The position numbers and the translations under genes were made by a program. Source: an uncultured Bacteroidaceae bacterium (lineage in GTDB: Bacteria; Bacteroidota; Bacteroidia; Bacteroidales; Bacteroidaceae). Taken from it: a DNA stretch of 64,000 nt. The notes beneath the pieces are model-generated. The model was not told where the DNA came from, made no database searches, and saw nothing but the letters and a program-made list of their open reading frames with translations. The stretch's first letter is position 1. Each line of letters starts with the position of its first letter. Of the stretch, positions 8,892-18,563 are shown piece after piece. Where the stretch lies: NCBI GenBank assembly GCA_934293005.1, contig CAKQYA010000007.1, positions 32,243 to 96,242 on the forward strand, in the 5' to 3' direction.

Positions 8892-9743
8892 CTATCCTTT
8901 TCTTTTCATCACAGCCACATAAGCCAGCAGGATGACATTCATCAGCAGGGCATAGATGATGGCTGGTATGGCTATCACATCGTTGTTGAAGACCAGAGGG
9001 CTGCTTGCCACGGCTATGCTCTGTGCCGCATTCTGCATGCCCACCTCTATGACTATAGTGCGCTGCTCCTTGCTGTTGAGCCTCATGATGCGCGAGAGCA
9101 GCATGCCGCCGCCCATGGCAAGCAGTATGAGGCAGGCTATGCATCCCCCGAGATGTTCAAACTCGTTCGTTATGGTGTCATGATGCTGCATGAAAAACAC
9201 AGATGCGAGAAATATGAGCGCAGGGAAGGCTATCTTTGCCAACACCTTCTCAATCTTCACGGCAGCCTTCTTGCATGTCTTTCTCACGGTCACGCCAAAG
9301 GCAATGGGCACGAGCATCAGCACCAGGTTTTGTCCTATCAGGTTGCCTACAGGCAGGTGTATGGGTGTGCCAGCATCGCCCATCCACATGGCTGTGGCCT
9401 GCATGATGACAGGAATGGTGAAGAGAGTGATGATGCTGCTGAGAGCTGTGAGCGACACCGACAGGGCTATGTCGCCTTTTGCCAGCATGGAGAACACGTT
9501 CGACGAACTGCCTCCAGGAGAGCATGCAATAAGCATCACTCCCACGAAGAAGAGGCCATCGAGCTTGAAGACGCATGCGCAGGCGAATGCAATGAGGGGA
9601 AGCAGCACAATCTGTCCTATCAATCCTGTCAGCACAGGGCGCGGACGCTGCACGAAGAGTTTGAAGTCGCTGATGTTGAGAGTCAGTCCCAGCTCAAACA
9701 TCAGCAGTGTGAGTATGGGCAATACTATCCAGATGGTGTTCAT
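8892..9743 (-). CDS. BASS-family (bile acid:sodium symporter-like) membrane transporter
   Basis: Inner-membrane sodium-coupled transporter of the SBF/BASS family, 283 aa. The sequence is hydrophobic throughout, with 9-10 predicted helices, and holds family hallmarks: 'FELGLTLNISDFKLF' near the start and the crossover segment 'ACSPGGSSSNVFSMLAKGD' (about residues 93-111). Members move bile acids, pyruvate, pantothenate or other organic anions; the substrate here cannot be told. It follows the giant secreted-protein gene on the same strand after 200 bases that include that gene's terminator, so it is likely a separate unit. Confidence 0.85.
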   Translation of the reverse strand: MNTIWIVLPILTLLMFELGLTLNISDFKLFVQRPRPVLTGLIGQIVLLPLIAFACACVFKLDGLFFVGVMLIACSPGGSSSNVFSMLAKGDIALSVSLTALSSIITLFTIPVIMQATAMWMGDAGTPIHLPVGNLIGQNLVLMLVPIAFGVTVRKTCKKAAVKIEKVLAKIAFPALIFLASVFFMQHHDTITNEFEHLGGCIACLILLAMGGGMLLSRIMRLNSKEQRTIVIEVGMQNAAQSIAVASSPLVFNNDVIAIPAIIYALLMNVILLAYVAVMKRKG

Positions 9744-9873
9744 GATGATATATGAGATATAAATGTTGATGATCCTGTTAATGATGCAACTCGAAATGGA
9801 TGAGCTTCACATAATAGTGCTAAGCCAAACATGATGTTTCTGTGAGAGGCAGCCATGTGGCTTATGACATGAT

Positions 9874-9907
9874 AAAGGTGGGCAACCTGTTGCGATTGCC
9901 CACCTTT
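9874..9907 (-). terminator. Terminator of the 1144-aa secreted protein gene
   Basis: A 12-bp perfect stem (9874-9885 with 9896-9907) with a 10-nt loop lies 37 bases beyond the stop codon. It resembles the hairpin after the neighbouring paralogue (both have GGTG...TTGC...CACC cores). Confidence 0.75.
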
Positions 9908-9943
9908 GAGTATGTTGTCGTTTAGTGAAATACGTCTATGGAA

Positions 9944-12900
9944 TCACTTCACATAAACCTTCACCTTCTCGCCGTTGGCCTTTGTGATGATGTTGATGCC
10001 CTTCACGAGCGACTTGACAGTGACGCCAGAGAGAGTGGTGATAGATGCAGGTGCTGAGTCATTGCTTGCTTCAGTTCCTTCAATCTCAGTAGGTTGCTTC
10101 TGGCTGTCAGAGCCGAAGTAGTTGAGGCGGAAGTTGTCAGCCTTGAACCAAGTGTTGCTCGAAACCTTTATCTCAGTCTCGTCCTGGCCTTCCTTCACCG
10201 CAAATATCACTGAAATGTCAATGCCTTGCTCTTTTGGAGTGGTGAGCGTAGTGCTGTTGGTGTCGTTGCCTGCTGTCAGAGAGATGGTGTTGCCTGCATC
10301 TGAAGCTACGAGAGCTGTAAGCTCATACATGCCTGCAGGAAGTGCCTTGACAGACTGAGCGACCCAGTATCCGCCATCTACAGCATCCTTGTTCCATGTG
10401 TTGAACACAAAGCTGCCGTCAGCATTGCTGATAGCGTAAGTGCCGTTTGAGTTATCCTTGACGCCAGTGTCGCCAGAAGCCTTAGTGTTCCATTTCCATC
10501 CATCAGAAGAAGCAGAACCGTTCTCCTCGAAGCTTGGAGCGAAGATCATGGCAGTCATCTCCACAGGCTCATCGTCGGTAGCAGTGTTGTAGTGCTTAGG
10601 AATGCGGAGCTTGACTGTGGTGAGGATGATATTGTCTATGAGAGTCTGGAGATCTTCCTTTTTGAGTGAAGAAGCGTCGGTTTCACTATATTTAGTGGCA
10701 TCGGCCAGTGCCTCATCGGTGGCAGAGGCAGCATAGTCCTCTAATGTTGTAGACATCTTTTCGATAGCAGCCACGTAATCAGCATATACAGCCACATATT
10801 CCTTTACTGCACCAAACTCAGTGTTGTTTGCGATGAGAGCATCCCACATAGCCTCTGCGTTCTTTGTCTTTGCAGCATCTGTCAGTTTTTCTATAAGAGC
10901 ATTTATCTCTGCGTGCTTGTTTTCAGGCATGTTGTCAACATTATTCTCAAGATATCTCTCCATGTTCTCTGTGGTAGATGCGATGACTTCCATAAGCGCA
11001 TCTACATTCTTGCCCTCGTAAGTGAGCTTGAAGTTTGACCACAATGCCCATACAGTTGTAGATGTGAGGTTGCGCACGCCAATCTTCATTGTGCCGCCCT
11101 GCACCAGACCATAAGCTTTAGCCTTGTATCTGTCGGCAGAGAAAGCGATAGAAGAACCGACCATGCCATCAGGGATATAGTTGCCGTTGTCATCCTGCTG
11201 GTCCACATTGCCCGAGCCGGAAGCAGTGCTTTCTGCGAAGAGAGGGTTGTTCTTCCATGAGTCGGCCACGATGTAGCAGTTCACACCGTCCTCTGGCTCG
11301 TCTGTGAGTCCTCCGTCCTTGAGGTTGACAAGCTTAGTTGCAAAGTCGTTCATGTATATTTCTGCAGGCACCTCAGTCTCGCCGCCGTCAAGACGGCAGA
11401 AGCCGTTGAGGCTGACAGAGTATAATCCATCCTGCACATTCTTCAATTCCTGTTGGAAGTCGAAGATAGAGTGGTACGACTCTGCTACAGGGAAGGCAGT
11501 GAGGCCTGCGCTGTAGCTCTTGTTGCTGCACTTGCCAGACACTTCTTTCCATCCTGCTCCGTTCTTGTCAGTCCATGCAGCGTTGACAATCATGCTGGTG
11601 CAGTCGTCGCCTTCCTTGAGAGAACTTGCGATAGCCTCCTGAAGAAGTTTGCTCACTGTGTCGATGTATGTGTCGATGTCCTTTGTCTCGAGGGCGTAAT
11701 TGCCCATGCTGATGGCATAAGCAGTAGGAGTAGGCCATCCTTCGATGTCATCTTCTGATGAGTTGACGAATGACACGAAGTCATCGAAGAGGTCGCTGCC
11801 ATAGTCACTGTTTTCTGCTATCTCGTTCCACTCCTGAATCTTCGTCATCAGGCCGCTGTAAGCTTTAATGTTGGCAGCGATGCTGTCGCTGAGAGAAGCG
11901 ATGGTTTCGTATGCAGCTATGATGTCTTCTTTAGAAGTTCCATTCTTCAAATCCTCAGCTGCCTTGTTGTAAGCTTCCTTCAAACTTTGTGTAGCAGGAG
12001 TTTCCTCGTCATACACAGGCATGTTTTCCACATATTCGTTAGCCCACTTCTGGTAAGCGTCGACGCCGTTGCCGTAGTAGTTGAGCTTGAAGTCGTCAAC
12101 CTTATACCACCACACGCCACCTTTGATGTAGCTCTTGCCGTCGGTATCGCATCCCACAGCGCCAATAGTGATGTCGCCCTTAGAAGGGAATGTGAATGAG
12201 CCGCGTGTGCCGCCAGTCTGCTTTGGCATCTGCAGTTCGATGGCATGATGCATCTCGCCGTAGCCGCCGTCGGCAGTGATGTACACGTTGGTGCAGTCGT
12301 CGCTCGATGCCACCATCGCTTCAAGAGAGTAGATGCCTTCTGGCAGATCCTGTACAGTCTGAGTGATAGGGTTGCCCCATGACCATATGTTGAACAGGTA
12401 ATCACCGTCAGCATTGTCGCAATGGTAAGTGGCGTTGCCGTTTTCCTTTGCTCCCAGGTCACTGCTGTCTCCCTTGCCGTTTGGATTCTTCTTGTCGGCA
12501 GTCCATCCTGTGAGGTCTCCCGTCTCGAATGAAGGGTTGGTGATGAATTCTGTGGCATCAACAGGGTTGAGCGCAGTGGCAGCAGCAAGCTTGCCTGTCA
12601 GGAAGTTGTTGATGACCTTCTTTATGTTTTTCTGCGCTTCGTTGAGTTCTTCTGCTGTAGAAGAAGTGTTGTTGTACACAGCCTCGATAGATGAGAAATC
12701 TACAGAAGGATACTGAGCCTTAGCCTCGTCAAGGGCCTTCTTCAGTTTTTCAGCAGCGTCGTAAGCCAAGAGTCCGCTTATGACCTTTTCATATTCCGCT
12801 GGCGACACGAATGCCCATTTGTCCCAGAATGCGCCGGAGAACGAAGGCAAGGTGACTGCATCGCCGTTGCTGTCTTCTGTTTCGTAAGTCTGTTCAGCGT

Positions 12901-13378
12901 CAAAGATGTAACAGCGTGTGTCGCCTGTCTTTCCTTTGAAAGATTCGGCCACGCCAAGGTTGCCTGTGGTGACATTGTCGTTAGAGATAGTGTAAGCTCC
13001 GTCAGCTTCTTTGTTGATGTGCCAGAGTCCGTCTCCGTTGCGTCCGTCTCCATCTACCCACATGTTGTCAAAGCCGCCGCAGTCGAGCGAGCTCATTTTG
13101 CCTGCTTTGTTTCCTTTCAGCACAAGGTTGGCAATGGTGAGGGTGGTTTCATCTTTGCCTTCTTTGATGACAATTTTGTGTCCGCCTGTGGCAGATACAG
13201 ATGCTCGTGTTTCCCAGTCGTTGGCACCGGTGAGAAAAGCCTTGGCTTCTGTGTTGTAGAGGTAGAGCGTGTCGCCCATGACCATTTCTGTAGCTGCAGG
13301 CACAGGTTTGGTCCATGTTTGGGCGAAACCACTTGCGCTCATGCACAGTGATGCAAGAAAGAGTAATGATTTCTTCAT
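9944..13378 (-). CDS. Giant modular secreted protein with short sorting-like tail (paralogue A)
   Basis: Function unknown. The 1144-aa protein has a signal peptide (cut before Gln20), an N-terminal beta-rich region ('TLYLYNTEAKAFLTGANDW'), then alternating helical and beta-sandwich modules. Helical segments (about 205-270, 435-590, 800-945) resemble FIVAR-type repeats; beta modules (about 280-430, 600-795, 955-1090) look like carbohydrate-binding modules ('FITNPSFETGDLTGW', 'LPEGIYSLEAMV'). No catalytic domain is seen. The last ~36 residues (ending GEKVKVYVK) are nearly identical to the neighbouring paralogue and resemble the final strands of a secretion sorting signal. A cell-surface glycan-binding or structural role is an inference. 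Confidence 0.75.
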   Translation of the reverse strand: MKKSLLFLASLCMSASGFAQTWTKPVPAATEMVMGDTLYLYNTEAKAFLTGANDWETRASVSATGGHKIVIKEGKDETTLTIANLVLKGNKAGKMSSLDCGGFDNMWVDGDGRNGDGLWHINKEADGAYTISNDNVTTGNLGVAESFKGKTGDTRCYIFDAEQTYETEDSNGDAVTLPSFSGAFWDKWAFVSPAEYEKVISGLLAYDAAEKLKKALDEAKAQYPSVDFSSIEAVYNNTSSTAEELNEAQKNIKKVINNFLTGKLAAATALNPVDATEFITNPSFETGDLTGWTADKKNPNGKGDSSDLGAKENGNATYHCDNADGDYLFNIWSWGNPITQTVQDLPEGIYSLEAMVASSDDCTNVYITADGGYGEMHHAIELQMPKQTGGTRGSFTFPSKGDITIGAVGCDTDGKSYIKGGVWWYKVDDFKLNYYGNGVDAYQKWANEYVENMPVYDEETPATQSLKEAYNKAAEDLKNGTSKEDIIAAYETIASLSDSIAANIKAYSGLMTKIQEWNEIAENSDYGSDLFDDFVSFVNSSEDDIEGWPTPTAYAISMGNYALETKDIDTYIDTVSKLLQEAIASSLKEGDDCTSMIVNAAWTDKNGAGWKEVSGKCSNKSYSAGLTAFPVAESYHSIFDFQQELKNVQDGLYSVSLNGFCRLDGGETEVPAEIYMNDFATKLVNLKDGGLTDEPEDGVNCYIVADSWKNNPLFAESTASGSGNVDQQDDNGNYIPDGMVGSSIAFSADRYKAKAYGLVQGGTMKIGVRNLTSTTVWALWSNFKLTYEGKNVDALMEVIASTTENMERYLENNVDNMPENKHAEINALIEKLTDAAKTKNAEAMWDALIANNTEFGAVKEYVAVYADYVAAIEKMSTTLEDYAASATDEALADATKYSETDASSLKKEDLQTLIDNIILTTVKLRIPKHYNTATDDEPVEMTAMIFAPSFEENGSASSDGWKWNTKASGDTGVKDNSNGTYAISNADGSFVFNTWNKDAVDGGYWVAQSVKALPAGMYELTALVASDAGNTISLTAGNDTNSTTLTTPKEQGIDISVIFAVKEGQDETEIKVSSNTWFKADNFRLNYFGSDSQKQPTEIEGTEASNDSAPASITTLSGVTVKSLVKGINIITKANGEKVKVYVK

Positions 13379-13555
13379 AGTTTACAGTTAAATAAGTTAA
13401 TAAAATGCTTATGATTTAAATTAGTTAGCTTCCGTGTGTCTTTGGAATTTTGCATTGTCTCAATGCTTGTCCGTGACAAGAAAGCGTACAAATAACGTCA
13501 AAATATGTGATAATTGCAAATTATTTCATGGAAAAAATGGTAAATGCCCATAAAA

Positions 13556-13586
13556 AAGGTGTGCAACCCATGAGATTGCACACCTT
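13556..13586 (-). terminator. Terminator of the 1214-aa secreted protein gene
   Basis: An 11-bp perfect stem (13556-13566 with 13576-13586) is followed on the minus strand by six T residues, 45 bases beyond the stop codon. Confidence 0.85.
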
Positions 13587-13630
13587 AGAATGAAAAATGT
13601 CTATTTACGTATCTTTATGCAGGAGGTGTG

Positions 13631-16600
13631 TCACTTCACGTAAACCTTAACCTTCTCGCCGTTAGCCTTTGTGATGATGTTGATGCCCTTCACAAGCGAC
13701 TTGACAGTGACGCCAGAGAGAGTGGTGATAGATACAGGAGCTGCATCGCCTGCTGCCTCTGTGCCTGCTATCTCTGTGGTTGGAACCTTTGTGCTCTCAG
13801 TGCCGTAGTATACGAGAGTGAAGTCATCGAAGATAGACCAGTCAGTGTCAATCTTTTCAGTCTTCTTCACACCTATGCGGAGTTTGCCGTCCTCGCCCAC
13901 CTTGACAACAACCTTGTTGAATTTGTCTGTTGGAGCGTAGTAGCCAGCTTCCTTCCATGCTGTGAAGTCTGCCATGGAGTTTGGAACAGCGAGGCCGAGG
14001 TCATCGCTGATTGCGACGCCTGTAGTAGGTGCTGAGCTGCCTTCCACTGCGCCTGCGCAGAGCGACATGATAGGAGCCTCACATGTTTCGCCATTGCCTA
14101 TAGCGTAGAGAGAAGCGTTGTATTTTGGAGTAGCGCCGTCTGCTCCTGTTGTAGCGGCATAGTCGTTAGCAATTGAGCCTTGGCGGTAGAAGCCTGACAC
14201 TCCTACCTCGTATGTGCCAGCTGGGAGGCCGAGGATATCCTGATAAGTGTCGTAATTCTTGTTGTAGTGCTCAGCGCATGTTGATGTAGTGCCGCCTGCG
14301 CCGAATATGTCGCCCGACCATCCAGTGAAGTCGCCCACTGTGTCGAATGTTGCGTTGACAATCACTTTCGACATGTCGACAGGTGTGCTGTCGGAAGCGC
14401 CATCGTATGCAGGAACCTTCAGCTTGGCAGCAGTGGCGTTGATGTTCTCTATGAGAGTGGTGATAGCTTCGAGGTCGAGCACTGTTGCGTCAACGTCAAC
14501 ATACTTCTGGTATGCTTCGATAGCTTCAGCTGACGCTTCATCGCCATAAGTGTTTGCTGCATCCTCCATGTTTGTGTAAGCAGTGAGGTATGTCTCGAAT
14601 GCTGAAGCAAGTTCTTGAGCAGCAGCGAAGTTTGCGTTGCCGTTGATGAGAGCCTCCCACATCACGTCAGCGTTGCCAGTGAGACCAGCGTTGTTGGCGT
14701 CTTCGATGAGTTTCTCGATGTCGTTGTAAGCCTTTATGCTGTATCTTTCCTCTGTTCCGAGAGTCTCATTGTATGCTCTCATGGCCTGAATCTTAGAGTC
14801 GAGCACCTTGCCGATAGCCTCTACATTCTTGCCCTCGAAAGTGAGTTTGAAGTTTGACCACAATGCCCATACAGTTGTCGACTTGAGGTTGCGCACGCCA
14901 ATCTTCATTTTGCCGCCCTGCACGAGGCCGTATGCAGTAGCCTTGTAGCGGTCGGCTGAGAATGCGATGGAAGCGCCTGTCATGCCGTTAGGAGTGTACC
15001 ATCCGTTCTCGTTCTTGGTTGTCTGGTCAAAGAGATTATATCCTGCAGGCTGCTCAACAGAGTTGTCTGCGAAGAGAGGATTGTTCTTCCAAGAGCCTTC
15101 GCTGATAAAGCAGTTGAGTCCATCCTGAGCGTCATCAGGATTCATGCCATCGTCTGCGATGTTCTGGAGAGTAGATGCAAACTCATTCATGTATATTTCT
15201 GCTGGCACTGTCTTCTCGTTTTCTCCGTCAAGACGGCAGAAACCGTTCAAGCTGATAGAGTAGATGCCGTCAGGCACATTGTCTACCACCTGCTGGAAGT
15301 CGAAGATTGAGTGCCATGACTCTGCTGCAGGGAAGGCATCAAGACCGCCGCGAAGATTCTTGTTGGTGCACTTGCCAGACACTTCCTTCCATCCTGCTCC
15401 GTCGGCCTCTTTCCAAGCAGCGTTGACAATCATGTTGGTGCAGTCATCACCCTCTTTGATAGACGTGGCGATAGCCTTCTGTATGAGCATGTCCACAGTT
15501 TCTATGTAAGTAGTGATATCCTCTGTGCCAAGAGTGTATTTTGCATTTGTCTGGATGTCGAATGCAGTTGGTGTTGGCCATTCGTCAGATGCAGCTTCCT
15601 CAGAGGTCATGAAGTCGCCAAACTCGCCCCACAGGTCGCTGTTGTAGTCATTTTCGTCCATTTGCTTCTGCCATCCTTCAATCTTGGTGATCAGGTTCTT
15701 GTATGCTGCCACATTGTTGTCGAGGGCTATCTTGGCAAGGTCAGCAGCCTTCACAGCAGCATCGATTTCCTCTGTGGTGGTTGCAGTGTTGAAGTTGTCA
15801 ACAGCCTCGTTGTAAGCCTCGATTGCCTCAGGCTGTGCCACGAGGTCATCTGCAGCCTTGTCGTATTTGTATTGCAGTTTGTAGAGCTTGGCAGCATTCT
15901 CTTCCACGTTTTTGTTGCCGTAGTATTTGAGGCTTGTGCCCTTGAATGCCACCCAGTTGAAGTTTGCGTTCTTGATGTTGAGACCAAACTCGATGTCGCC
16001 GCCTTCCTTCACGATAGCGATGATAGTGAAGTAGTTTGGTGACCAAAGCACGCTCTTGTTGCCAGAATATTTGATTGGAGTCTGTTCCTGGAGGTCGATC
16101 ATCTGGTCGCCAAAGTACATGTTCATGCCTTCAAACTTCTCGAGCTTTCCTGCCTCGCTGTAAGCGCGGATGTTGAGAGTGAACTTATATAGACCAGGAG
16201 CAGCATTCTTGAGTGTCTGGAATATCTTCTGGTCGGAGAGCAAGCCACCTGAAGCAGTCCATACTTGGCAGAAAGGAGTGACCATGTCTGTGCCATCAGC
16301 ACCGTTGTTTGCTTCTGATGACCATGTGTTGGTTTCAGGTTTGCCTACAGTGCCGTTGCCTGTGAACTCGCGAGTCCAAGGGTCCATCTTAGAGCCGTCG
16401 CCAATGAGATATTCGAAGTCGATAGGTTCATCGTATGTTGCGAGAGAAGACTTGTATTCAGAGATGAGCACAGGTATCTTGTCTGTTGCAGCCTTAAGCT
16501 CTTCTGTAGTAGAGTTGGTGTTGTTGTATACAGCCTCCACTGCAGAGAAGTCAATCATGTCATATTCGGCCTTAGCCTTATCAAGAGTGCTCTTGAGCAC

Positions 16601-17275
16601 CATGGCAGTGAGATACTGTTCCACTGCGCCCACCTTCTCTTTATATTCCTTTGGAGTGACGAAGATCCACTTGTCGTAGAATTCGCCAGAGAACAATGGG
16701 AGTTCTACCTCTTCATCGTTCACAGTGGTTTTGTATGTGAGATTAGGGTTGTTGAGCCAAAGACGCGTGTTGTTCTTCTCGCCCTGGTACATTTCAGCCA
16801 CACCGAGTTTGAATGCAGAGAAATCTGTGTCAAATTCTGTGCCCTTGTTTGTTATTTCGTATGTGCCGTCAGCATTCTTCTCAATGCTCCAAGCCTTGAC
16901 GTTCTTGCCATCGAGGTTGTCCACCCAGATGCTCTGCTCGTTGTCGGCAAACATGGCCTTTACAGCATTCTGAGTCTCAACAGAGTCGCATATGAGGTAG
17001 CATCCAGGGTATTCGTCAGAAGCCTTGATGATGACCTTGTATCCATGTGATCCTACAGATGCGCGGGTATTCCAGTCGTTGGCGCCAACAAAGAAGCCCG
17101 GAGCCTTTGTGTTATAAAGATAGAGAGTGTCAGACACCTGCTCTGTCTCACCTGCTGCATTTACAACTTCCTTGAGAGTGAAGTCTACATTCTTAAGTGT
17201 TGGTTTTGTCCACTGTGCGTAGCTCGAAGCACTTGCACAGCAAAGCGCTGCTACGAAAAGTAGTTTTTTCTTCAT
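13631..17275 (-). CDS. Giant modular secreted protein with short sorting-like tail (paralogue B)
   Basis: Function unknown. The 1214-aa product is a tandem paralogue of the protein encoded just downstream: same signal-peptide type (cut before Gln21), the same N-terminal 'TLYLYNTKAPGFFVGANDW' region, a closely similar central module ('GAGWKEVSGKC', 'DGIYSISLNGFCRLDG', 'TTVWALWSNFKLTFEGKN') and an almost identical 36-residue tail. It differs in its first and last beta modules; the last one is a larger adhesion-like domain ('LGLPAGTYEVGVSGFYRQGS'). No enzyme motif is visible. Its 5' leader (TTAACTGTAAACTATG before the start) is shared with paralogue A, so the duplication took in upstream DNA too. 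Confidence 0.75.
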   Translation of the reverse strand: MKKKLLFVAALCCASASSYAQWTKPTLKNVDFTLKEVVNAAGETEQVSDTLYLYNTKAPGFFVGANDWNTRASVGSHGYKVIIKASDEYPGCYLICDSVETQNAVKAMFADNEQSIWVDNLDGKNVKAWSIEKNADGTYEITNKGTEFDTDFSAFKLGVAEMYQGEKNNTRLWLNNPNLTYKTTVNDEEVELPLFSGEFYDKWIFVTPKEYKEKVGAVEQYLTAMVLKSTLDKAKAEYDMIDFSAVEAVYNNTNSTTEELKAATDKIPVLISEYKSSLATYDEPIDFEYLIGDGSKMDPWTREFTGNGTVGKPETNTWSSEANNGADGTDMVTPFCQVWTASGGLLSDQKIFQTLKNAAPGLYKFTLNIRAYSEAGKLEKFEGMNMYFGDQMIDLQEQTPIKYSGNKSVLWSPNYFTIIAIVKEGGDIEFGLNIKNANFNWVAFKGTSLKYYGNKNVEENAAKLYKLQYKYDKAADDLVAQPEAIEAYNEAVDNFNTATTTEEIDAAVKAADLAKIALDNNVAAYKNLITKIEGWQKQMDENDYNSDLWGEFGDFMTSEEAASDEWPTPTAFDIQTNAKYTLGTEDITTYIETVDMLIQKAIATSIKEGDDCTNMIVNAAWKEADGAGWKEVSGKCTNKNLRGGLDAFPAAESWHSIFDFQQVVDNVPDGIYSISLNGFCRLDGENEKTVPAEIYMNEFASTLQNIADDGMNPDDAQDGLNCFISEGSWKNNPLFADNSVEQPAGYNLFDQTTKNENGWYTPNGMTGASIAFSADRYKATAYGLVQGGKMKIGVRNLKSTTVWALWSNFKLTFEGKNVEAIGKVLDSKIQAMRAYNETLGTEERYSIKAYNDIEKLIEDANNAGLTGNADVMWEALINGNANFAAAQELASAFETYLTAYTNMEDAANTYGDEASAEAIEAYQKYVDVDATVLDLEAITTLIENINATAAKLKVPAYDGASDSTPVDMSKVIVNATFDTVGDFTGWSGDIFGAGGTTSTCAEHYNKNYDTYQDILGLPAGTYEVGVSGFYRQGSIANDYAATTGADGATPKYNASLYAIGNGETCEAPIMSLCAGAVEGSSAPTTGVAISDDLGLAVPNSMADFTAWKEAGYYAPTDKFNKVVVKVGEDGKLRIGVKKTEKIDTDWSIFDDFTLVYYGTESTKVPTTEIAGTEAAGDAAPVSITTLSGVTVKSLVKGINIITKANGEKVKVYVK

Positions 17276-17668
17276 AGTTTACAGTTAAGTTAGATTAGTT
17301 ATACAATTTATAATTTAAATTCAATGATAGTAAGCATGGCGCATAGGCTAATCTTACCATATATTATGCAAACCAATAAAAAAAAAACGATATGCGCAAA
17401 TATTTTCGATAGAAAAACATGCTTATATGTTAATTAACATGATTTTGTACCTTGTTTAGATGGACTTAGCCTTTTGCATGTGGCAAAACAAGCTGTATGT
17501 CATGTTCTCTGAAAAACGGTCTGTGATACCTTGAAACGAATGCGGATTCAGAGCAAGAATGCCATGCCTGACGGTGAGCTTATCGTTGAAAATGTATGGA
17601 AAGGCATCTGATATGGATATTTTTGACTAACTTTGTGTTGAAAACAATCAATGTAATATATATATAAG
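17276..17668. other. Divergent intergenic region before paralogue B and prmC
   Basis: The 393 bases are AT-rich, carry no plausible ORF and must hold the promoters of both divergent genes. The only promoter-like box I could place is the -7 element of prmC at 17628-17635. Confidence 0.5.
17628..17635 (+). promoter_or_regulatory. -7 promoter element of prmC
   Basis: TAACTTTG matches TAnnTTTG and lies 33 bases before the prmC ATG. The -33 position shows no good TTTG. Confidence 0.45.
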
Positions 17669-18511
17669 ATGTATAGGACTATTAAACAACAGCTAATGGA
17701 CAGCGGCATGGATGGCGGTGAGGCGCGTGCCGTGGCCCTGCTTCTTATGGAAAAGATATGCGGCATGGACACAGCAGCCGCTCTCATGGCCCCTGCAGAC
17801 TGGGGCAAGGACAATGCAGATGAGGCATGCAGGCTGCACAAGGCTCTTGGCCGCATCTTGAAGGGAGAACCAGTGCAGTATGCCTTGGGAGAAGCCGATT
17901 TCTGCGGACTGACCCTGCATGTGGAGAAGGGAGTGCTCATTCCACGCGCTGAGACAGAGGAACTGGTGCGCTGGGTGGCAGAGAGCGGTGCGGACGATGT
18001 GCTCGACATAGGCACAGGCAGCGGCTGCATAGCTGTGAGTCTGGCAGGTATGCTGCCCCAAGCGAGGGTTGAGGCATGGGACGTTAGCGATGAGGCTCTT
18101 GCCATAGCAGAGGGCAATGCCAAGCGTGTGGGGGTTAACGTGAGTTTCCTCCATGTGGATGTGCTTAAAGAAGGAATGGAAAAGGCAGGGGAGAGAAAGG
18201 GGAAGTATGACGCCATTGTGAGCAACCCTCCATATATATGCGAAGATGAGGCTGTGGATATGGAAGCCAACGTGCTCGACCACGAACCTCATCTGGCTCT
18301 GTTTGTGCCCAATGACGATCCTCTCCTTTTCTACAGGCGCATAGCCATGATGGCCCGCACGATGCTTCGTGGAGGCGGCAGTCTGTTCTTTGAGATAAAC
18401 AGGCGTTTTGGAGCAGCGACGGTAGGCATGCTGAAAGACATGGGCTACCATGACGTGCAGCTGAAGCAGGATCTATATGGCAATGACCGCATGGTCAAGG
18501 CCGTGAGATAG
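17669..18511 (+). CDS. prmC: Release factor glutamine methyltransferase PrmC/HemK
   Basis: Methylates the Gln of the GGQ motif in peptide-chain release factors RF1 and RF2, using S-adenosylmethionine. The 280-aa protein has an N-terminal helical domain (about 1-85) and a Rossmann methyltransferase domain with the SAM-binding motif DIGTGSGCIAVSLA (about 112-125) and the catalytic NPPY at about 185-188 ('VSNPPYICE'). 'VLIPRAETEELV' is also typical. It sits alone, convergent with the nhaC-like gene. Confidence 0.95.
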   Translation: MYRTIKQQLMDSGMDGGEARAVALLLMEKICGMDTAAALMAPADWGKDNADEACRLHKALGRILKGEPVQYALGEADFCGLTLHVEKGVLIPRAETEELVRWVAESGADDVLDIGTGSGCIAVSLAGMLPQARVEAWDVSDEALAIAEGNAKRVGVNVSFLHVDVLKEGMEKAGERKGKYDAIVSNPPYICEDEAVDMEANVLDHEPHLALFVPNDDPLLFYRRIAMMARTMLRGGGSLFFEINRRFGAATVGMLKDMGYHDVQLKQDLYGNDRMVKAVR

Positions 18512-18530
18512 GCAGCGTCTGTCATGCCGG

Positions 18531-18563
18531 CAGGCATGTCATGAAAGACAGGCATGTCATGAA
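18531..18563. repeat. Short direct repeat at the end of the nhaC-like gene
   Basis: The 15-base sequence CAGGCATGTCATGAA occurs twice with period 18 (18531-18545 and 18549-18563). The second copy includes the stop codon and last codons of the antiporter gene. Confidence 0.6.

Noticed and set aside
17693..18451. Antisense ORF of 252 aa over prmC
   Set aside because: Opposite a gene with intact motifs; Cys/His-rich composition typical of shadow frames.
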